Shown piece by piece: positions 25,943 through 36,735 of a stretch of DNA of 64,000 nt. The stretch's first letter is position 1. Each line of letters opens with the position of its first letter. Both the position numbers and the translations under genes were made by a program. The notes under the pieces were generated by a model. The model saw only the letters and a list, made by a program, of their open reading frames with translations. It searched no databases and had not been told where the DNA came from. The DNA is from Bacillus thuringiensis (GTDB lineage: Bacteria; Bacillota; Bacilli; Bacillales; Bacillaceae_G), in NCBI RefSeq assembly GCF_014932895.1, contig NZ_JACYOF010000001.1, positions 806,001 to 870,000 of the forward strand, written 5' to 3'.

Positions 25943-26416
25943 TTAAAAATTATCTAATGCTTTTTCCATAATAGAAACAGATTTAAAAGGTGGCGTTACT
26001 GTTAATGAGCCTTTAACAACAGTTTCTCCTTTTTCATCATGAGCAGATACAAGCATATCAATTGTATGTTCCTCCTCAGAAACAGCCACAACTTCAAAGT
26101 GGATTTGTAACGTTTCATAATGGTGAACATGCTTCACGAATGTAAGGTCCTTCCTAGTAATATGACTACCTGGACCTGGTAAATATTTCGTAATTGCCGT
26201 TGTAATCATTCCAGTTAGCATAATGCTTGGTACAATCGGCTTTTCATACGGAGTTTGGGATGCGTAATCATGCTGAATATATAATGGATTGGCATCATTC
26301 GTTAACCCTAAGTACAATAACAAATCTTTATCCTCAATTTTTTCAGTGATAGATAATTTCTCTCCCACTGTAATTTCATCCATTTTACGACCAATCTGAA
26401 CTTTTTTCTTTAACAT
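25943..26416 (-). CDS. MaoC-like (R)-hydratase family protein
   Basis: Hot-dog fold protein of 157 residues. The hydratase-2 pattern D-x-NPxYxxxD, in NDANPLYIQHDYA (about residues 40-52), supplies the usual Asp and a His two residues off the classical place. PSIMLTGMI follows, as in enoyl-CoA hydratase 2 and MaoC proteins. It probably acts on acyl-CoA or acyl-ACP; the pathway is unknown. The ATG is preceded by GGGGG. It is adjacent to mdh but separated by the mdh terminator and 200 bp. Confidence 0.8.
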   Translation of the reverse strand: MLKKKVQIGRKMDEITVGEKLSITEKIEDKDLLLYLGLTNDANPLYIQHDYASQTPYEKPIVPSIMLTGMITTAITKYLPGPGSHITRKDLTFVKHVHHYETLQIHFEVVAVSEEEHTIDMLVSAHDEKGETVVKGSLTVTPPFKSVSIMEKALDNF

Positions 26417-26586
26417 GTTACAACCCCCTCCGATTTTTTCACCTTATTATCCTACTAAAAGCGATACCTTATCCGAAATTTACTATGATGAGGGCAATGT
26501 ATAGTATAAATCTACAGTTTCATTATAGGATACTACAAATGATAGCGTTTTCATATTATTTCAAAAAAACAATTCGGTAAATAGTA

Positions 26587-26616
26587 GAAAAAGATTCGGA
26601 ATCCCGAATCTTTTTC
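26587..26616 (-). terminator. Terminator of citZ-icd-mdh
   Basis: AAAAAGATTCGG and CCGAATCTTTTT pair with a 4-base loop just beyond the mdh stop. Confidence 0.9.
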
Positions 26617-26631
26617 ACTACTATTGAATTG

Positions 26632-27570
26632 TTAAACTAGAACTTTCATAACGTTACGTACAGATTCTACAGATCGATCTAACGCTTCTTTTTCATCTGC
26701 AAGAAGCTCTAGTTCAATAATTTTTTCAATTCCGTTACCACCTAGAATTACTGGTACCCCTAAGTAAAGGTCACTATAACCATATTCACCTTCAAGGTAC
26801 GCAATAGCCGGTAATACACGGCGTTGATCTTTTAAGATTGCTTCTGTCATTTCAACTAAAGAAGCAGCTGGTGCGTAATATGCACTACCGTTTCCTAATA
26901 AGCCCACAATCTCACCGCCACCTTTACGTGTACGTTCTACAATTGCCTCTAAACGCTCTTTCGGAATTAATGTTTCTAACGGAATGCCACCTGCATAGGA
27001 GTAACGTACAAGAGGTACCATATCGTCACCGTGTCCACCAAGAACAAATCCTGTAATGTCTTTCACCGAAAGATTTAATTCTTGTGCAATGAATGTACGG
27101 AAACGAGCTGTATCTAATACGCCCGATTGACCGATAACACGCTCTTTCGGGAATCCTGCCTCTTTAAATACAGAATATGTCATTGCATCAACTGGATTTG
27201 TTAATACAACAATAATCGCATTTGGCGAATGTTTTGCAATGTCGCGCGTAATACTTTTCATAATTTTAGAGTTTGTTGCTACTAAATCATCACGGCTCAT
27301 TCCTGGCTTACGCGCAATACCTGCTGTAATAACGACAACGTCAGAATCAGCAGTATCTGCGTAATCAGATGTACCAATAATATTAGCATCAAAACCTTGT
27401 ACTGGGCTCGCTTCTAACATATCTAACGCTTTCCCTTTTGTTGGATTCTCCAGCTGTGGAATGTCCACTAATACAACATCTGCGAGTTCTTTTTGTGCTA
27501 ACAAGAATGCTGTTGTTGCTCCTGTAAATCCTGCACCGATGACTGAAACTTTCTTGCGTTTGATTGTCAT
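26632..27570 (-). CDS. mdh: Malate dehydrogenase
   Basis: NAD-dependent enzyme of 312 residues, lactate/malate dehydrogenase family. It has the Rossmann loop GAGFTGATT near residue 11, Arg residues for the dicarboxylate substrate ([10 protein letters not shown] near 85-94), and the catalytic His in GGHGDDMVP near 180. It interconverts malate and oxaloacetate in the TCA cycle. GGGGGG precedes the ATG. It is third in citZ-icd-mdh, 19 bp after icd. Confidence 0.97.
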
Positions 27571-27589
27571 AATTTACCCCCCGCTTTAA

Positions 27590-28882
27590 TTATGCGTTTT
27601 TGATTATCGCTACATCCATGTTTTTAATAAGTTCATTAGCGAACTCAGAACATTTCACTTCTGTTGCACCTTCCATTAAGCGTGCGAAATCATATGTTAC
27701 TACTTTTGAAGCAATTGTTTTCTCAACTGAAGCCGTTACTAATTTCGCAGCTTCATTCCATCCTAAGTGCTCTAATAATAATACACCAGAAAGAAGAACA
27801 GAAGATGGATTTACTTTATCTAAACCTGCATATTTTGGAGCTGTACCGTGTGTAGCTTCAAAGATAGCATGTCCAGTAACATAGTTAATGTTAGCACCAG
27901 GTGCAATACCAATTCCACCTACTTGTGCAGCTAGTGCATCAGAAATGTAGTCCCCATTTAAGTTCATTGTTGCAACAACATCGAACTCACGTGGGCGAGT
28001 TAAAATTTGTTGTAAGAAGATGTCTGCAATAGAATCTTTTACGATGATTTTTCCAGCAGCTTCAGCATCTGCCATCGCTTTATTCGCTGCATCTTTTCCA
28101 TCTTTTTCAACGATACGATCATATTCAGCCCAAGTAAATACTTTATCGCTGAATTCTTGTTCCGCTACTTCGTAACCCCAGTTTTTGAAAGCACCTTCTG
28201 TAAATTTCATAATGTTTCCTTTATGAACTAATGTAACAGAAGAGCGTTTTTCGTTAATTGCATATTGAATTGCAGCACGAACAAGACGCTTTGTCCCTTC
28301 TTCTGAAATTGGCTTAATACCAATACCAGATGTTTCTGGGAAGCGAATTTTATTAACACCCATTGCATCCTTTAAGAAAGCAAGAACTTTTTCTGCTTCT
28401 GGAGATCCTTGTGCATATTCAATTCCAGCATAAATGTCTTCTGTATTTTCACGGAAAATAACCATATCAGTATCTTCTGGACGTTTTACAGGTGAAGGAA
28501 CACCTTCAAAATAACGAACTGGACGTAGACATACATATAAATCTAATTCTTGACGAAGTGCTACGTTTAGAGAACGAATACCACCGCCAACTGGAGTTGT
28601 CAGTGGACCTTTAATTGCGATTAAATATTCGCGGATTAAATTTAAAGTTTCTTCTGGTAACCACTCGCCTGTTTGGTTGAATGCTTTTTCCCCTGCAAGC
28701 ACTTCTTTCCAAACGATTTTCTTCTCACCATCATAAGCTTTTTCAACTGCTGCTTCTAGTACTCGAGATGCAGCTGCCCAAATATCAGGACCAATTCCAT
28801 CTCCTTCGATAAATGGAATAATCGGATTGTTTGGTACATTCATAACACCATTAGTTACAGTAATTTTTTCACCTGTTGTCAA
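27590..28882 (-). CDS. icd: NADP-dependent isocitrate dehydrogenase
   Basis: A 430-residue isocitrate dehydrogenase that makes 2-oxoglutarate and NADPH. Substrate-site Ser104 lies in [12 protein letters not shown]; further motifs are [14 protein letters not shown] and [12 protein letters not shown]. The start is TTG 28882: it is 8 bases after GGGGG, whereas that ribosome site itself overlaps an in-frame ATG at 28897. It is the second gene of the TCA operon. Confidence 0.96.
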   Translation of the reverse strand: MTTGEKITVTNGVMNVPNNPIIPFIEGDGIGPDIWAAASRVLEAAVEKAYDGEKKIVWKEVLAGEKAFNQTGEWLPEETLNLIREYLIAIKGPLTTPVGGGIRSLNVALRQELDLYVCLRPVRYFEGVPSPVKRPEDTDMVIFRENTEDIYAGIEYAQGSPEAEKVLAFLKDAMGVNKIRFPETSGIGIKPISEEGTKRLVRAAIQYAINEKRSSVTLVHKGNIMKFTEGAFKNWGYEVAEQEFSDKVFTWAEYDRIVEKDGKDAANKAMADAEAAGKIIVKDSIADIFLQQILTRPREFDVVATMNLNGDYISDALAAQVGGIGIAPGANINYVTGHAIFEATHGTAPKYAGLDKVNPSSVLLSGVLLLEHLGWNEAAKLVTASVEKTIASKVVTYDFARLMEGATEVKCSEFANELIKNMDVAIIKNA

Positions 28883-28918
28883 TGTGATAACCCCCATGTT
28901 TGAAATTTCATATGTATG

Positions 28919-28943
28919 AAACTGAGGGAATAACCCCTCAGTT
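28919..28943 (-). other. Intercistronic hairpin between citZ and icd
   Basis: AACTGAGGG and CCCTCAGTT form a stable stem without a proper T run. It may be a partial terminator or an RNA-processing or stability element that sets citZ apart from icd-mdh. Confidence 0.45.
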
Positions 28944-29042
28944 CAAACCGTTAGTCAAATTAAAATATTCTAATCATTACATCTTCCCAAAAAAGTCAGA
29001 CTTTTGAAAGCGTATTTTCACTATCGAAATAGTGTTTTTCGC

Positions 29043-30158
29043 TTATCGTTGTGCGATTGGAACATACACTTGATGTGTTGGTCCATTATAATCAGCACGC
29101 GGACGGATTAAACGGTTGTTTTCATATTGTTCTAGAATATGAGCTAACCAGCCTGACATACGGCTAATTGCAAAAATAGGTGTAAATAAGTCATGGTCAA
29201 TTCCTAAACAATGGTATACAGAAGCTGAATAGAAATCAACATTTGGTGGAAGACCTTTTTCTTTTGTTACAATGTCTTCAATTTTGATAGACATATTATA
29301 CCATTTCTCTTCTCCTAAAAGCACGCATAATCTCTTAGACATTTCGCGTAAATGTTTTGCACGTGGATCACCATGCTCATACACGCGATGACCAAAGCCC
29401 ATGATTTTCACTTTATTTTGAAGAGCATTATGAATATATGATTCTACATTTTCTTCTTCGCCAATTTCAGTTAACATCTTCATTACATTTTCATTCGCCC
29501 CACCATGAAGAGGACCTTTTAATGCACCGATTGCTGCTGTAATACCAGAATATACATCTGAAAGTGTAGCTACGCAAACACGTGCAGTAAATGTAGAAGC
29601 GTTTAACTCATGATCTGCATGAAGTACAAGCGCCTTATCAAAAGCTTCAATTTCAACTTCATTTGGCTCACGATCATTTAACATGTACAAGAAGTTTGCA
29701 GCTAACGATAAATCTTTTCTTGGCTCAACAATATCTAAACCTTTACGGATTCTTGCATAAGCCGCAACTAAAGTTCCCACTTGAGCCTGTAATTTAACCG
29801 CTTTCAAATAATTGGACTTTTCATCCATAATTTCAGCGCTCTCATCGTATAATGATAGCATGGAAATTGCAGTTCGTAAAACAGACATAGGATGTGCGAT
29901 TTTTAAATCTACTTGTTTCAAATATGTTAAAATTTCACCTGGCACTTTATAGTATTCAGATACAATTTCTTTAAATTCCGCTAGTTCTTTTTCATTAGGA
30001 AGCTTGCGGTGCCATAATAAGTACACTACTTCTTCAAATGTAGCATTCTCAGCTAAATCATCAATATTATACCCAACATAAGTTAATGTATCATCAATAA
30101 TAGAGCTCACAGATGATGTTGTTGCTACTACCCCTTCTAAACCTCGAATAACAGTCAT
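29043..30158 (-). CDS. citZ: Citrate synthase
   Basis: A 371-residue citrate synthase that condenses oxaloacetate with acetyl-CoA. Catalytic and substrate residues appear in LHGGANENVMK, GFGHRVYEHGDPR and the PNVDFYSASVYH segment. The ATG at 30158 has AAGGAGAG 6 bases upstream; an in-frame ATG 33 bases earlier is not supported. It is the first gene of citZ-icd-mdh. A leader of up to 350 bases precedes it. Confidence 0.97.
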   Translation of the reverse strand: MTVIRGLEGVVATTSSVSSIIDDTLTYVGYNIDDLAENATFEEVVYLLWHRKLPNEKELAEFKEIVSEYYKVPGEILTYLKQVDLKIAHPMSVLRTAISMLSLYDESAEIMDEKSNYLKAVKLQAQVGTLVAAYARIRKGLDIVEPRKDLSLAANFLYMLNDREPNEVEIEAFDKALVLHADHELNASTFTARVCVATLSDVYSGITAAIGALKGPLHGGANENVMKMLTEIGEEENVESYIHNALQNKVKIMGFGHRVYEHGDPRAKHLREMSKRLCVLLGEEKWYNMSIKIEDIVTKEKGLPPNVDFYSASVYHCLGIDHDLFTPIFAISRMSGWLAHILEQYENNRLIRPRADYNGPTHQVYVPIAQR

Positions 30159-30405
30159 GACATTCTCTCCTTTTCCTAAAAATTCTCCCAACCTTGCTCC
30201 TTATATCTATTTGCTCCCCTTATGAATTATGAACGCCCGTTCACTCTTTAGGCAAGCAAAATGCACGATCATGCAAATTTATTGCGATGTTCCCCTCTTA
30301 TTGTCCATTGCCTACATGGAAAGCATGAGCGTGAATGCCTCCTCGAATCCTCACGCTCAGAACAACAAGTTAGTGAGGAAAATAAATTCCGAAGAGTTTT
30401 ATGAT

Positions 30406-30454
30406 AAAAACAACATAAAACAATATCATTATAAAATTGTTTTATGTTGTTTTT
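30406..30454. terminator. Perfect 19-bp inverted repeat, terminator-like
   Basis: AAAAACAACATAAAACAAT (30406-30424) and its exact complement (30436-30454) enclose 11 bases. It has T residues at the 3' side on both strands. It lies downstream of ytwI and of a predicted promoter but upstream of citZ. Confidence 0.6.
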
Positions 30455-30510
30455 ATTTTATCTGGTGTAAAGTCTCTGCTGTTATGTAACTTTTCAAAGT
30501 TTCTAATCCT

Positions 30511-30539
30511 ATTATAAACAATTATCTGACTTTTGTGAA
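30511..30539 (-). promoter_or_regulatory. Predicted promoter upstream of citZ
   Basis: TTCACA (30539-30534), a 17-bp spacer and TATAAT (30516-30511) on the minus strand. Transcription would start near 30504 and meet the 30406-30454 palindrome after about 50 bases. Confidence 0.5.
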
Positions 30540-30578
30540 CAGAAAGAATTCAAAAATTTTATATTACTATAAAATTTC

Positions 30579-31040
30579 TTATTTAAACATCTGTATAATA
30601 CTCATAACTGCATAGGCAATTCCAGCCCCAATTAATGGACCTACAGCCACCCCATTAAATAAAGCAACCGCTATAATTGTCCCAAAAACAAGCGCAGTTG
30701 TAATATGAGGATCCGTCGTCAATAATTGCACGCCGCCTTTTGCTAACAAAGCGACCGCTACACCTGAAGCTAAAGCAATCCATGCATAATACGATTTTGC
30801 CGCTTCTCCAAGTTGTTTAAAACCTATTTCCCCCGTCGCAATCGGTACGAGCACTGCTATTGTAATAACTGTTACACCGAGGTTAATTCCTTTCGTTTGT
30901 AAATAAGGAAAGACTTTATCTCCTAAAAATGTAAACTTCAATAAAAATAACACACCAATAGCTACAGTAAGCGATTGGTTTTTCGCAATAAGTCCTATAA
31001 TAAGTAGTATGAATAAAAATAACGTTGACTGACTAATCAT
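30579..31040 (-). CDS. ytwI: DUF441 family membrane protein YtwI
   Basis: Integral membrane protein of 153 residues with four or five helices, including TLFLFILLIIGL at the start and the Gly-rich VAVGPLIGAGIAYAV at the end. It belongs to the DUF441 (YeaL/YtwI) family of unknown function. The start is the ATG at 31040 with GAAAGGAAG upstream. An in-frame extension to 31187 would add 49 polar, atypical residues. Confidence 0.88.
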   Translation of the reverse strand: MISQSTLFLFILLIIGLIAKNQSLTVAIGVLFLLKFTFLGDKVFPYLQTKGINLGVTVITIAVLVPIATGEIGFKQLGEAAKSYYAWIALASGVAVALLAKGGVQLLTTDPHITTALVFGTIIAVALFNGVAVGPLIGAGIAYAVMSIIQMFK

Positions 31041-31373
31041 GTTTGCACTTCCTTTCTGAAAATAATGAACTCGCTTCCAAACAAAAATACCTTTAAACCT
31101 ATCGTTATACATGCTATATCGATGCCTATTTACCGATAATAACTTCATTTTTTTATACATTTTAAAATTACAAAACGGGACCTTCACAAAAAAAACTTAA
31201 GCATGTATACATTTTTGAAAACGGTCGTCTCACCTTTCTTTTCTAATAAGAAACAGGTAAAATAAAAAGAAGAGAAAATGAAGTTTTTACCATATAGCAG
31301 AAGCATCATCAACAGGCTTTTACAGTCATTCCTATACTGAAAAAGCAAGCTAAATCCATCATTCCACTATAAC

Positions 31374-31529
31374 ATAAAGCGAAACTTTAATCAGTGAGAG
31401 GGTGTTCATCTCCCACTGATTATTAGTTGAACCAATCGGGCATTTACGGGCAGTCCGACTCCCCAAAAACTTCTTTGCTCCAGCCGAATTTTAGGGGGAG
31501 AGGTTTACTGCCCGTTAATACGGGATAAA
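31374..31529 (+). repeat. bcr1-like repeat, copy 1 (long form)
   Basis: A 156-bp element bounded by the direct repeat ATAAA. It starts ATAAAGCGAAACTTTAATCAG, apart from one C matching the common start, and ends GGGATAAA. It contains an ATCAGTG.GAG/CTCCCACTGAT hairpin and a second pair of G/C-rich arms around CAGCCGAATTTT. Size, sequence and the 5-bp TTTAT/ATAAA flanks fit bcr1 of the B. cereus group. Confidence 0.85.
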
Positions 31530-31594
31530 GTGAAACTTTAATCAGTGAATCATACTCGTTATAAGTTGAACGAATTAGGATAATACAAATCGGA
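31525..31594 (+). repeat. Truncated bcr1-like repeat in tandem with copy 1
   Basis: It shares the ATAAA at the end of copy 1, then continues GTGAAACTTTAATCAGTGA and fades into ATAAGTTGAACGAATTAGG, resembling the first third of the element. The ytvI ribosome site follows immediately. Confidence 0.6.
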
Positions 31595-31611
31595 ATGGGA
31601 GGTATACATCT

Positions 31612-32730
31612 TTGAACCGAAACTTACTATATATGATATTGCGACTCATATTTGTCATTGTAGCAACGGTAGCTGGGTTCTATGTATTACTATACATGTC
31701 AGGGCTTATCTATCCCTTTATTATCGCTTTTGCATTCGCTTATTTGATTAATCCTGTCGTCAATTTCCTTAATCAAAAACTACAATTTCCTCGCGCGCTA
31801 GCAGTACTCGTTAGCTTAATTCTCGTATTTGGAGCTATCGTCGGACTTGTTACATATCTTGTAACTGAAGCAATATCTGCCACAACATACTTACTACAAC
31901 TTGTTACAGTAAAGTTTCCGGATATCGTTGCATTCGCTCAGCAATTTGCACTTAATCATATTATGCCTCTCTATGATGATTTAATCTCTAAATTTAATCA
32001 TCTGGGAGAACCACAGCGCTATACGATTACACAAAACATCCAAAACTTAGGAACCGAAGCAACGACACAAATGAAAGAACTTTTAACTGCCATTATAAGC
32101 GGATTAACAAATTTTATTAGCGCATTACCAACAACTTTAACTGTCCTTGTATTCGTTTTATTAGCCACTTTCTTCATTAGTTACGATTGGCACCCTCTCG
32201 CTCAAAAAGCAAGAAAACTTCTACCGAATCGTGTACATGGCTACGGGAAAACTATTTTCGTCGATTTAAGGAAAGCTTTGTTCGGTTTTGTGAAAGCACA
32301 ACTTACACTCGTATCGATGACAACCGTTATTGTACTAATCGGACTTTTAATATTGCGCGTACCATATGCAATTACTATCGCGATTATTACAGGAGTTGTA
32401 GATTTACTCCCATATCTAGGAACAGGTGCTGTCTTCGTTCCATGGGTTATATACGTATTTTTCACCGGCGACACTGCATTCGCCATCGGTCTTCTCATTC
32501 TATACATCGTCGTGATTGTCCAAAGACAAATTATGGAACCTAAAGTACTTTCATCAAATATCGGCCTCGATCCATTAGCAACATTGATCGCTCTATTTGT
32601 TGGCTTTAAGCTCTTTGGTTTTTTAGGATTAATCATCGGTCCAGTCACACTAGTACTACTTAATACATTGCACAAAGCTCATGTATTCCATGACTTATGG
32701 AAATATATTAAAGGCTCACCTTCAAAATAA
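31612..32730 (+). CDS. ytvI: AI-2E family transporter-like membrane protein YtvI
   Basis: Membrane protein of 372 residues with the eight-helix layout of the PerM/AI-2E (DUF20) family: an N-terminal helix pair, a long central soluble segment (about 95-165), then the conserved GVVDLLPYLGTGAVFVPW (about 260-277) and GLDPLATLIALFVG near residue 320. Members include sodium-proton antiporters and sporulation-linked YtvI; the substrate here is unknown. The TTG start is backed by GGGAGG 9 bases upstream. A bcr1-like tandem lies in its upstream region. Confidence 0.88.
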   Translation: MNRNLLYMILRLIFVIVATVAGFYVLLYMSGLIYPFIIAFAFAYLINPVVNFLNQKLQFPRALAVLVSLILVFGAIVGLVTYLVTEAISATTYLLQLVTVKFPDIVAFAQQFALNHIMPLYDDLISKFNHLGEPQRYTITQNIQNLGTEATTQMKELLTAIISGLTNFISALPTTLTVLVFVLLATFFISYDWHPLAQKARKLLPNRVHGYGKTIFVDLRKALFGFVKAQLTLVSMTTVIVLIGLLILRVPYAITIAIITGVVDLLPYLGTGAVFVPWVIYVFFTGDTAFAIGLLILYIVVIVQRQIMEPKVLSSNIGLDPLATLIALFVGFKLFGFLGLIIGPVTLVLLNTLHKAHVFHDLWKYIKGSPSK

Positions 32731-32761
32731 CTGTTTCTAATTCATATACAACTAAAAATTC

Positions 32762-32806
32762 AACTATAATCAGTGGGAAATTCCCACTGATTATTCAATG
32801 TAACTT
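32762..32806 (+). repeat. 5' fragment of a bcr1-like repeat, ytvI 3' hairpin
   Basis: AACTATAATCAGTGGG..CCCACTGATTATT matches the first hairpin of the long-form repeat. TCAGTGGGA/TCCCACTGA (32770-32790) is a perfect stem directly downstream of ytvI and could serve as its transcript end, though the following T run is weak. Confidence 0.55.
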
Positions 32807-33090
32807 TTTGTACTAACTACATTTTTCAAAAGAGGATTTCCCTAAAAAAGGATAATTCTCTTATTTTTTGCATAAAAACGCATATTTTAGGTTTAAATTA
32901 CATTTTTATTCTTTTTTATCTATAATTATTACTTACATTTATTACTTTTTATGTAAATGAATAAATATACAAAACGAAGTAGAAGTACCCCCTTTTTTCC
33001 TAGGTTATTTCTTCGCACTAGTTGAACCTCCATTTAGGTAGAAATATCACCCTAAACCAAAACTTTTAATTTTCAAGAGTCTCTCCGCGT

Positions 33091-33214
33091 CCCCCACTGA
33101 TTACCAGCCCACACCAAACAGGTTTTTACAGGAACTCCGACTCCTACATAACTCCTTTACTTTATAGCCGAATTTTGAGGAAGAAGTCTTTCTGCACACA
33201 AATAACAGGATAAA
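33091..33214 (+). repeat. Degenerate bcr1-like repeat
   Basis: It runs from CCCCCACTGATTA through TAGCCGAATTTTGAGG to ACAGGATAAAA. It aligns to the repeat from the second arm of hairpin 1 to the end, with many substitutions. It is probably an old copy. Confidence 0.65.
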
Positions 33215-33216
33215 AA

Positions 33217-33251
33217 AATAACGCTTAGATTGTAGCAATCTAAGCGTTATT
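33217..33251 (-). terminator. Terminator of fxsA
   Basis: A perfect 16-bp stem, AATAACGCTTAGATTG with its complement, has a 3-base loop and overlaps the fxsA stop codon. Confidence 0.9.
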
Positions 33252-33636
33252 TCTGAACAATAATAGTAGATCTCTTTCTAAACTTCCATTCCATCCACTT
33301 CATAACAAGCGGTTTCAACAAAGCCCTAGTAAAAGGGATAACAAAGATAAAACCTATTATATCCGTCACATATCCAGGAAGCACCAAAAGAATACCTCCT
33401 ATAAAAATAAAAATACCATCCAGGACAGCTTCCCCCGGCATTTCCCCTCTATTTAATCTAAATTGAATCTCCCTAAGCACTTTAAACCCTTGTCGTTTTG
33501 CCAAATACACACCTACAATACCCGTAAATATAATCATAGCGAACGTAGCCCATAAACCTATCACATGACTTGATCCAATTAAGGCCGTAATCTCAATCGC
33601 CGGTATTAAAATAAGCAAGAATAGCAACCATTTCAT
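33247..33636 (-). CDS. fxsA: FxsA family cytoplasmic membrane protein
   Basis: A 129-residue FxsA protein with three to four helices (LLFLLILIPAIEI; ATFAMIIFTGIVGVYLAKRQG; FIFIGGILLVLPGYVTD). The E. coli homologue suppresses F-exclusion of phage T7 when overproduced; its cellular role is not known. The C-terminal tail is basic (MEWKFRKRSTIIVQK). It lies upstream of pyk-pfkA in the map but has its own terminator. Confidence 0.9.
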   Translation of the reverse strand: MKWLLFLLILIPAIEITALIGSSHVIGLWATFAMIIFTGIVGVYLAKRQGFKVLREIQFRLNRGEMPGEAVLDGIFIFIGGILLVLPGYVTDIIGFIFVIPFTRALLKPLVMKWMEWKFRKRSTIIVQK

Positions 33637-33792
33637 AGTCCCATACTCCTTTCATACATCACTTTAAACACCCTCACAACGTCCATATAGGCTCCAAGAA
33701 AGCGAGGCATCTAAACTAAACATTAAACTTCCTAACAAACAGCTTCAAAGGCAATTCCATACGTTTTAAGCTAATTGTATCCCGTTTTTGTG

Positions 33793-33824
33793 TAAAAAAA
33801 AGAGAAGGACTCCGCTCCTTCTCT
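33793..33824 (-). terminator. Terminator of pfkA-pyk
   Basis: GAGAAGGA and TCCTTCTC form an 8-bp stem with an 6-base loop, followed by eight T residues on the minus strand. Confidence 0.9.
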
Positions 33825-33836
33825 CCGTATTACTTC

Positions 33837-35594
33837 TTATAGCACTTCCGCATGTCCATTATAAACAATTCCGCGTGCTGCATCAACTGTTACTTCTTGG
33901 CCATTTTTTAAAGTTGTTGTTACTCCGTTTACACCAACAATAACAGGAATACCAATTGATACACCTACAACAGCTGCATGGCTTGTTAAGCCACCTTCTT
34001 CAACTACTAGAGCAGCAGCTTTTTCAATTGCAGGAATCATATCTTTATCAGTGCTTGTTGTAACAAGGATATCACCTTTGTTTACGTTCGCTACAGCTTC
34101 AGCAGCTGTTTTCGCTACAACTACTTTACCTTTTGCAGCTTTACGGCCGATTCCTTGTCCTTTAGCAACCTCTTCACCAACAACGTGGATTTTCATTAAG
34201 TTCGTTGTACCAGTTTCAGCAACTGGAACACCAGCAGTGATTACTACAGTGTCTCCAAGTCCAATTAGACCTGCATCCATACCTGTTTGAATTGCAGTAT
34301 CTAACATTTCGTCAGTAGAAGCTGCACGTTTTCCAGCCATAAACGCTTGAACACCCCAAACAAGTGCAAGACGACGTCCTACTTGCTCGTTAGATGTTAC
34401 AGCTACGATTGGAGATTTCGGACGGTATTTAGAGATCATTTTCGCAGTATATCCACTTTCTGTTGGAGCTACGATTGCAGCTACATCAAGAGCAAGTGCT
34501 GTATGCGCAACAGATTGGCTAATTGCATCTGTAATTGTTGGAGTGAACTCTTTAATACGTTTCTTGAACATATCTTCATACTGTAATGATTTTTCAACGC
34601 GTACCGCAATGTTAGCCATCATTGTTACTGCTTCTACTGGGTATTGACCAGCAGCTGTTTCACCTGAAAGCATGATTGCATCTGTACCATCGAAAATTGC
34701 ATTAGCTACGTCACTTGCTTCTGCACGAGTTGGACGTGGGTTACGTTGCATAGAATCTAACATTTGTGTTGCAGTAATAACTGGTTTACCTAACACGTTA
34801 CATTTTTTGATTAGACGTTTTTGCACTAATGGTACTTCTTCTGGTGGAATTTCCACACCCATATCACCACGAGCTACCATTAAACCGTCAGAAACTTCTA
34901 AGATTGAATCGATATTGTCGATACCTTCTTGGTTTTCGATTTTTGGTACAATTTGGATATATCGAGCGTTATGCTCTTCTAATAATTCACGGATTTCTAA
35001 TACGTCAGATGCTTTACGAACGAATGAAGCTGCGATGAAATCAACTTTTTGCTCGATACCGAAGATGATATCTTTTACGTCTTTTTCAGTGATACCAGGA
35101 AGCTTAATGCTTACGTTTGGTACGTTAACACCTTTTTTATTTTTTACAGTTCCGCTGTTTAATACTTTTGTACGGATGTTTCCGTCAGCTTTTTCGATTA
35201 CTTCTAGTTCGATAAGACCGTCATCGATTAGAATGCGAGAACCTGGGTCTACATCGTCATAAAGACCAGCATATGATACAGAGAACTTCTCTGCAGTTCC
35301 TAATACTTGCTCAGTAGAGATAACTACTTCTGCACCTGTTACAAGCTCAGCTTGTCCGTCTACGAAGTCGTGAGTACGAATTTCTGGACCTTTTGTATCA
35401 AGTAAGATACCAACTGTTTTACCAGTTTTCTTTGAAGCTTCACGAATGTTTTTAATACGAGCTCCGTGCTCTTCATGACTACCATGAGAGAAGTTTAAAC
35501 GAGCAACGTTCATACCTGCTTCCATTAATTGCTCTAATTTCTCAATACTTTCACTAGCAGGACCTATAGTACATACAATTTTAGTTTTACGCAT
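33837..35594 (-). CDS. pyk: Pyruvate kinase with C-terminal PEP-utiliser domain
   Basis: Converts phosphoenolpyruvate and ADP to pyruvate and ATP. Of 585 residues the first 470 form the kinase ([26 protein letters not shown]; the [12 protein letters not shown] segment). The remainder is the extra Bacillus domain resembling the PEP-utiliser mobile domain, with the TSHAAVVG His motif near residue 535. The ATG at 35594 follows GGAGGTG. It is second in pfkA-pyk, about 50 bp after pfkA. Confidence 0.97.
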   Translation of the reverse strand: MRKTKIVCTIGPASESIEKLEQLMEAGMNVARLNFSHGSHEEHGARIKNIREASKKTGKTVGILLDTKGPEIRTHDFVDGQAELVTGAEVVISTEQVLGTAEKFSVSYAGLYDDVDPGSRILIDDGLIELEVIEKADGNIRTKVLNSGTVKNKKGVNVPNVSIKLPGITEKDVKDIIFGIEQKVDFIAASFVRKASDVLEIRELLEEHNARYIQIVPKIENQEGIDNIDSILEVSDGLMVARGDMGVEIPPEEVPLVQKRLIKKCNVLGKPVITATQMLDSMQRNPRPTRAEASDVANAIFDGTDAIMLSGETAAGQYPVEAVTMMANIAVRVEKSLQYEDMFKKRIKEFTPTITDAISQSVAHTALALDVAAIVAPTESGYTAKMISKYRPKSPIVAVTSNEQVGRRLALVWGVQAFMAGKRAASTDEMLDTAIQTGMDAGLIGLGDTVVITAGVPVAETGTTNLMKIHVVGEEVAKGQGIGRKAAKGKVVVAKTAAEAVANVNKGDILVTTSTDKDMIPAIEKAAALVVEEGGLTSHAAVVGVSIGIPVIVGVNGVTTTLKNGQEVTVDAARGIVYNGHAEVL

Positions 35595-35647
35595 ATTGCA
35601 CCTCCGAAAATTATGAAACCGTTCCCAAATATCCGACATTATGCCGA

Positions 35648-36613
<966 letters not shown>

Positions 36614-36697
36614 TCACCTCATAAAGATTATTTGCCTTATAATAAAATAACACGAAAAAATATAAAAATACAATGGAGAAGATGTGTCTTTTCATAA

Positions 36698-36735
36698 TAA
36701 AAACGTGCATTCGCGAAGTGGAACGCACGCTTTTC
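36698..36735 (-). terminator. Terminator of accD-accA
   Basis: On the minus strand CGTGCGTTC pairs with GAATGCACG (one mismatch) around a loop, followed by TTTTTATT. It separates accA from pfkA-pyk. Confidence 0.8.

Larger units (their letters stand above)
30159..30578 (-). other. citZ upstream region with palindromes
   Basis: No gene is visible. On the minus strand the region holds a promoter (30539-30511), a 19-bp-arm palindrome (30406-30454) and a 9-bp inverted repeat TGAGCGTGA/TCACGCTCA (around 30326-30359). These could mediate catabolite control of the TCA operon (CcpC-type regulation is known in B. subtilis), but I cannot place a CcpC box with confidence. Confidence 0.45.
31041..31611. 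other. Divergent ytwI/ytvI intergenic region
   Basis: This 571-bp gap contains one complete bcr1-like repeat and the start of a second (31374-31594). Between 31041 and 31373 I see only AT-rich sequence and no gene or clear promoter. Confidence 0.5.
32731..33246. other. Intergenic region with decayed repeat pieces
   Basis: No gene is evident in these 516 bp. A 5' repeat fragment (32762-32806) follows ytvI and a degenerate 3' part lies at 33091-33214. The fxsA terminator closes the region. The 285 bp between the fragments are AT-rich without recognisable features. Confidence 0.5.

Noticed and set aside
31041-31187. 49-residue extension of YtwI
   Set aside because: Polar and basic, unlike the family, with no ribosome site; a good site precedes ATG 31040.
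34672-35262. 196-codon plus-strand frame
   Set aside because: Antisense of pyruvate kinase; the sense strand encodes a complete enzyme.
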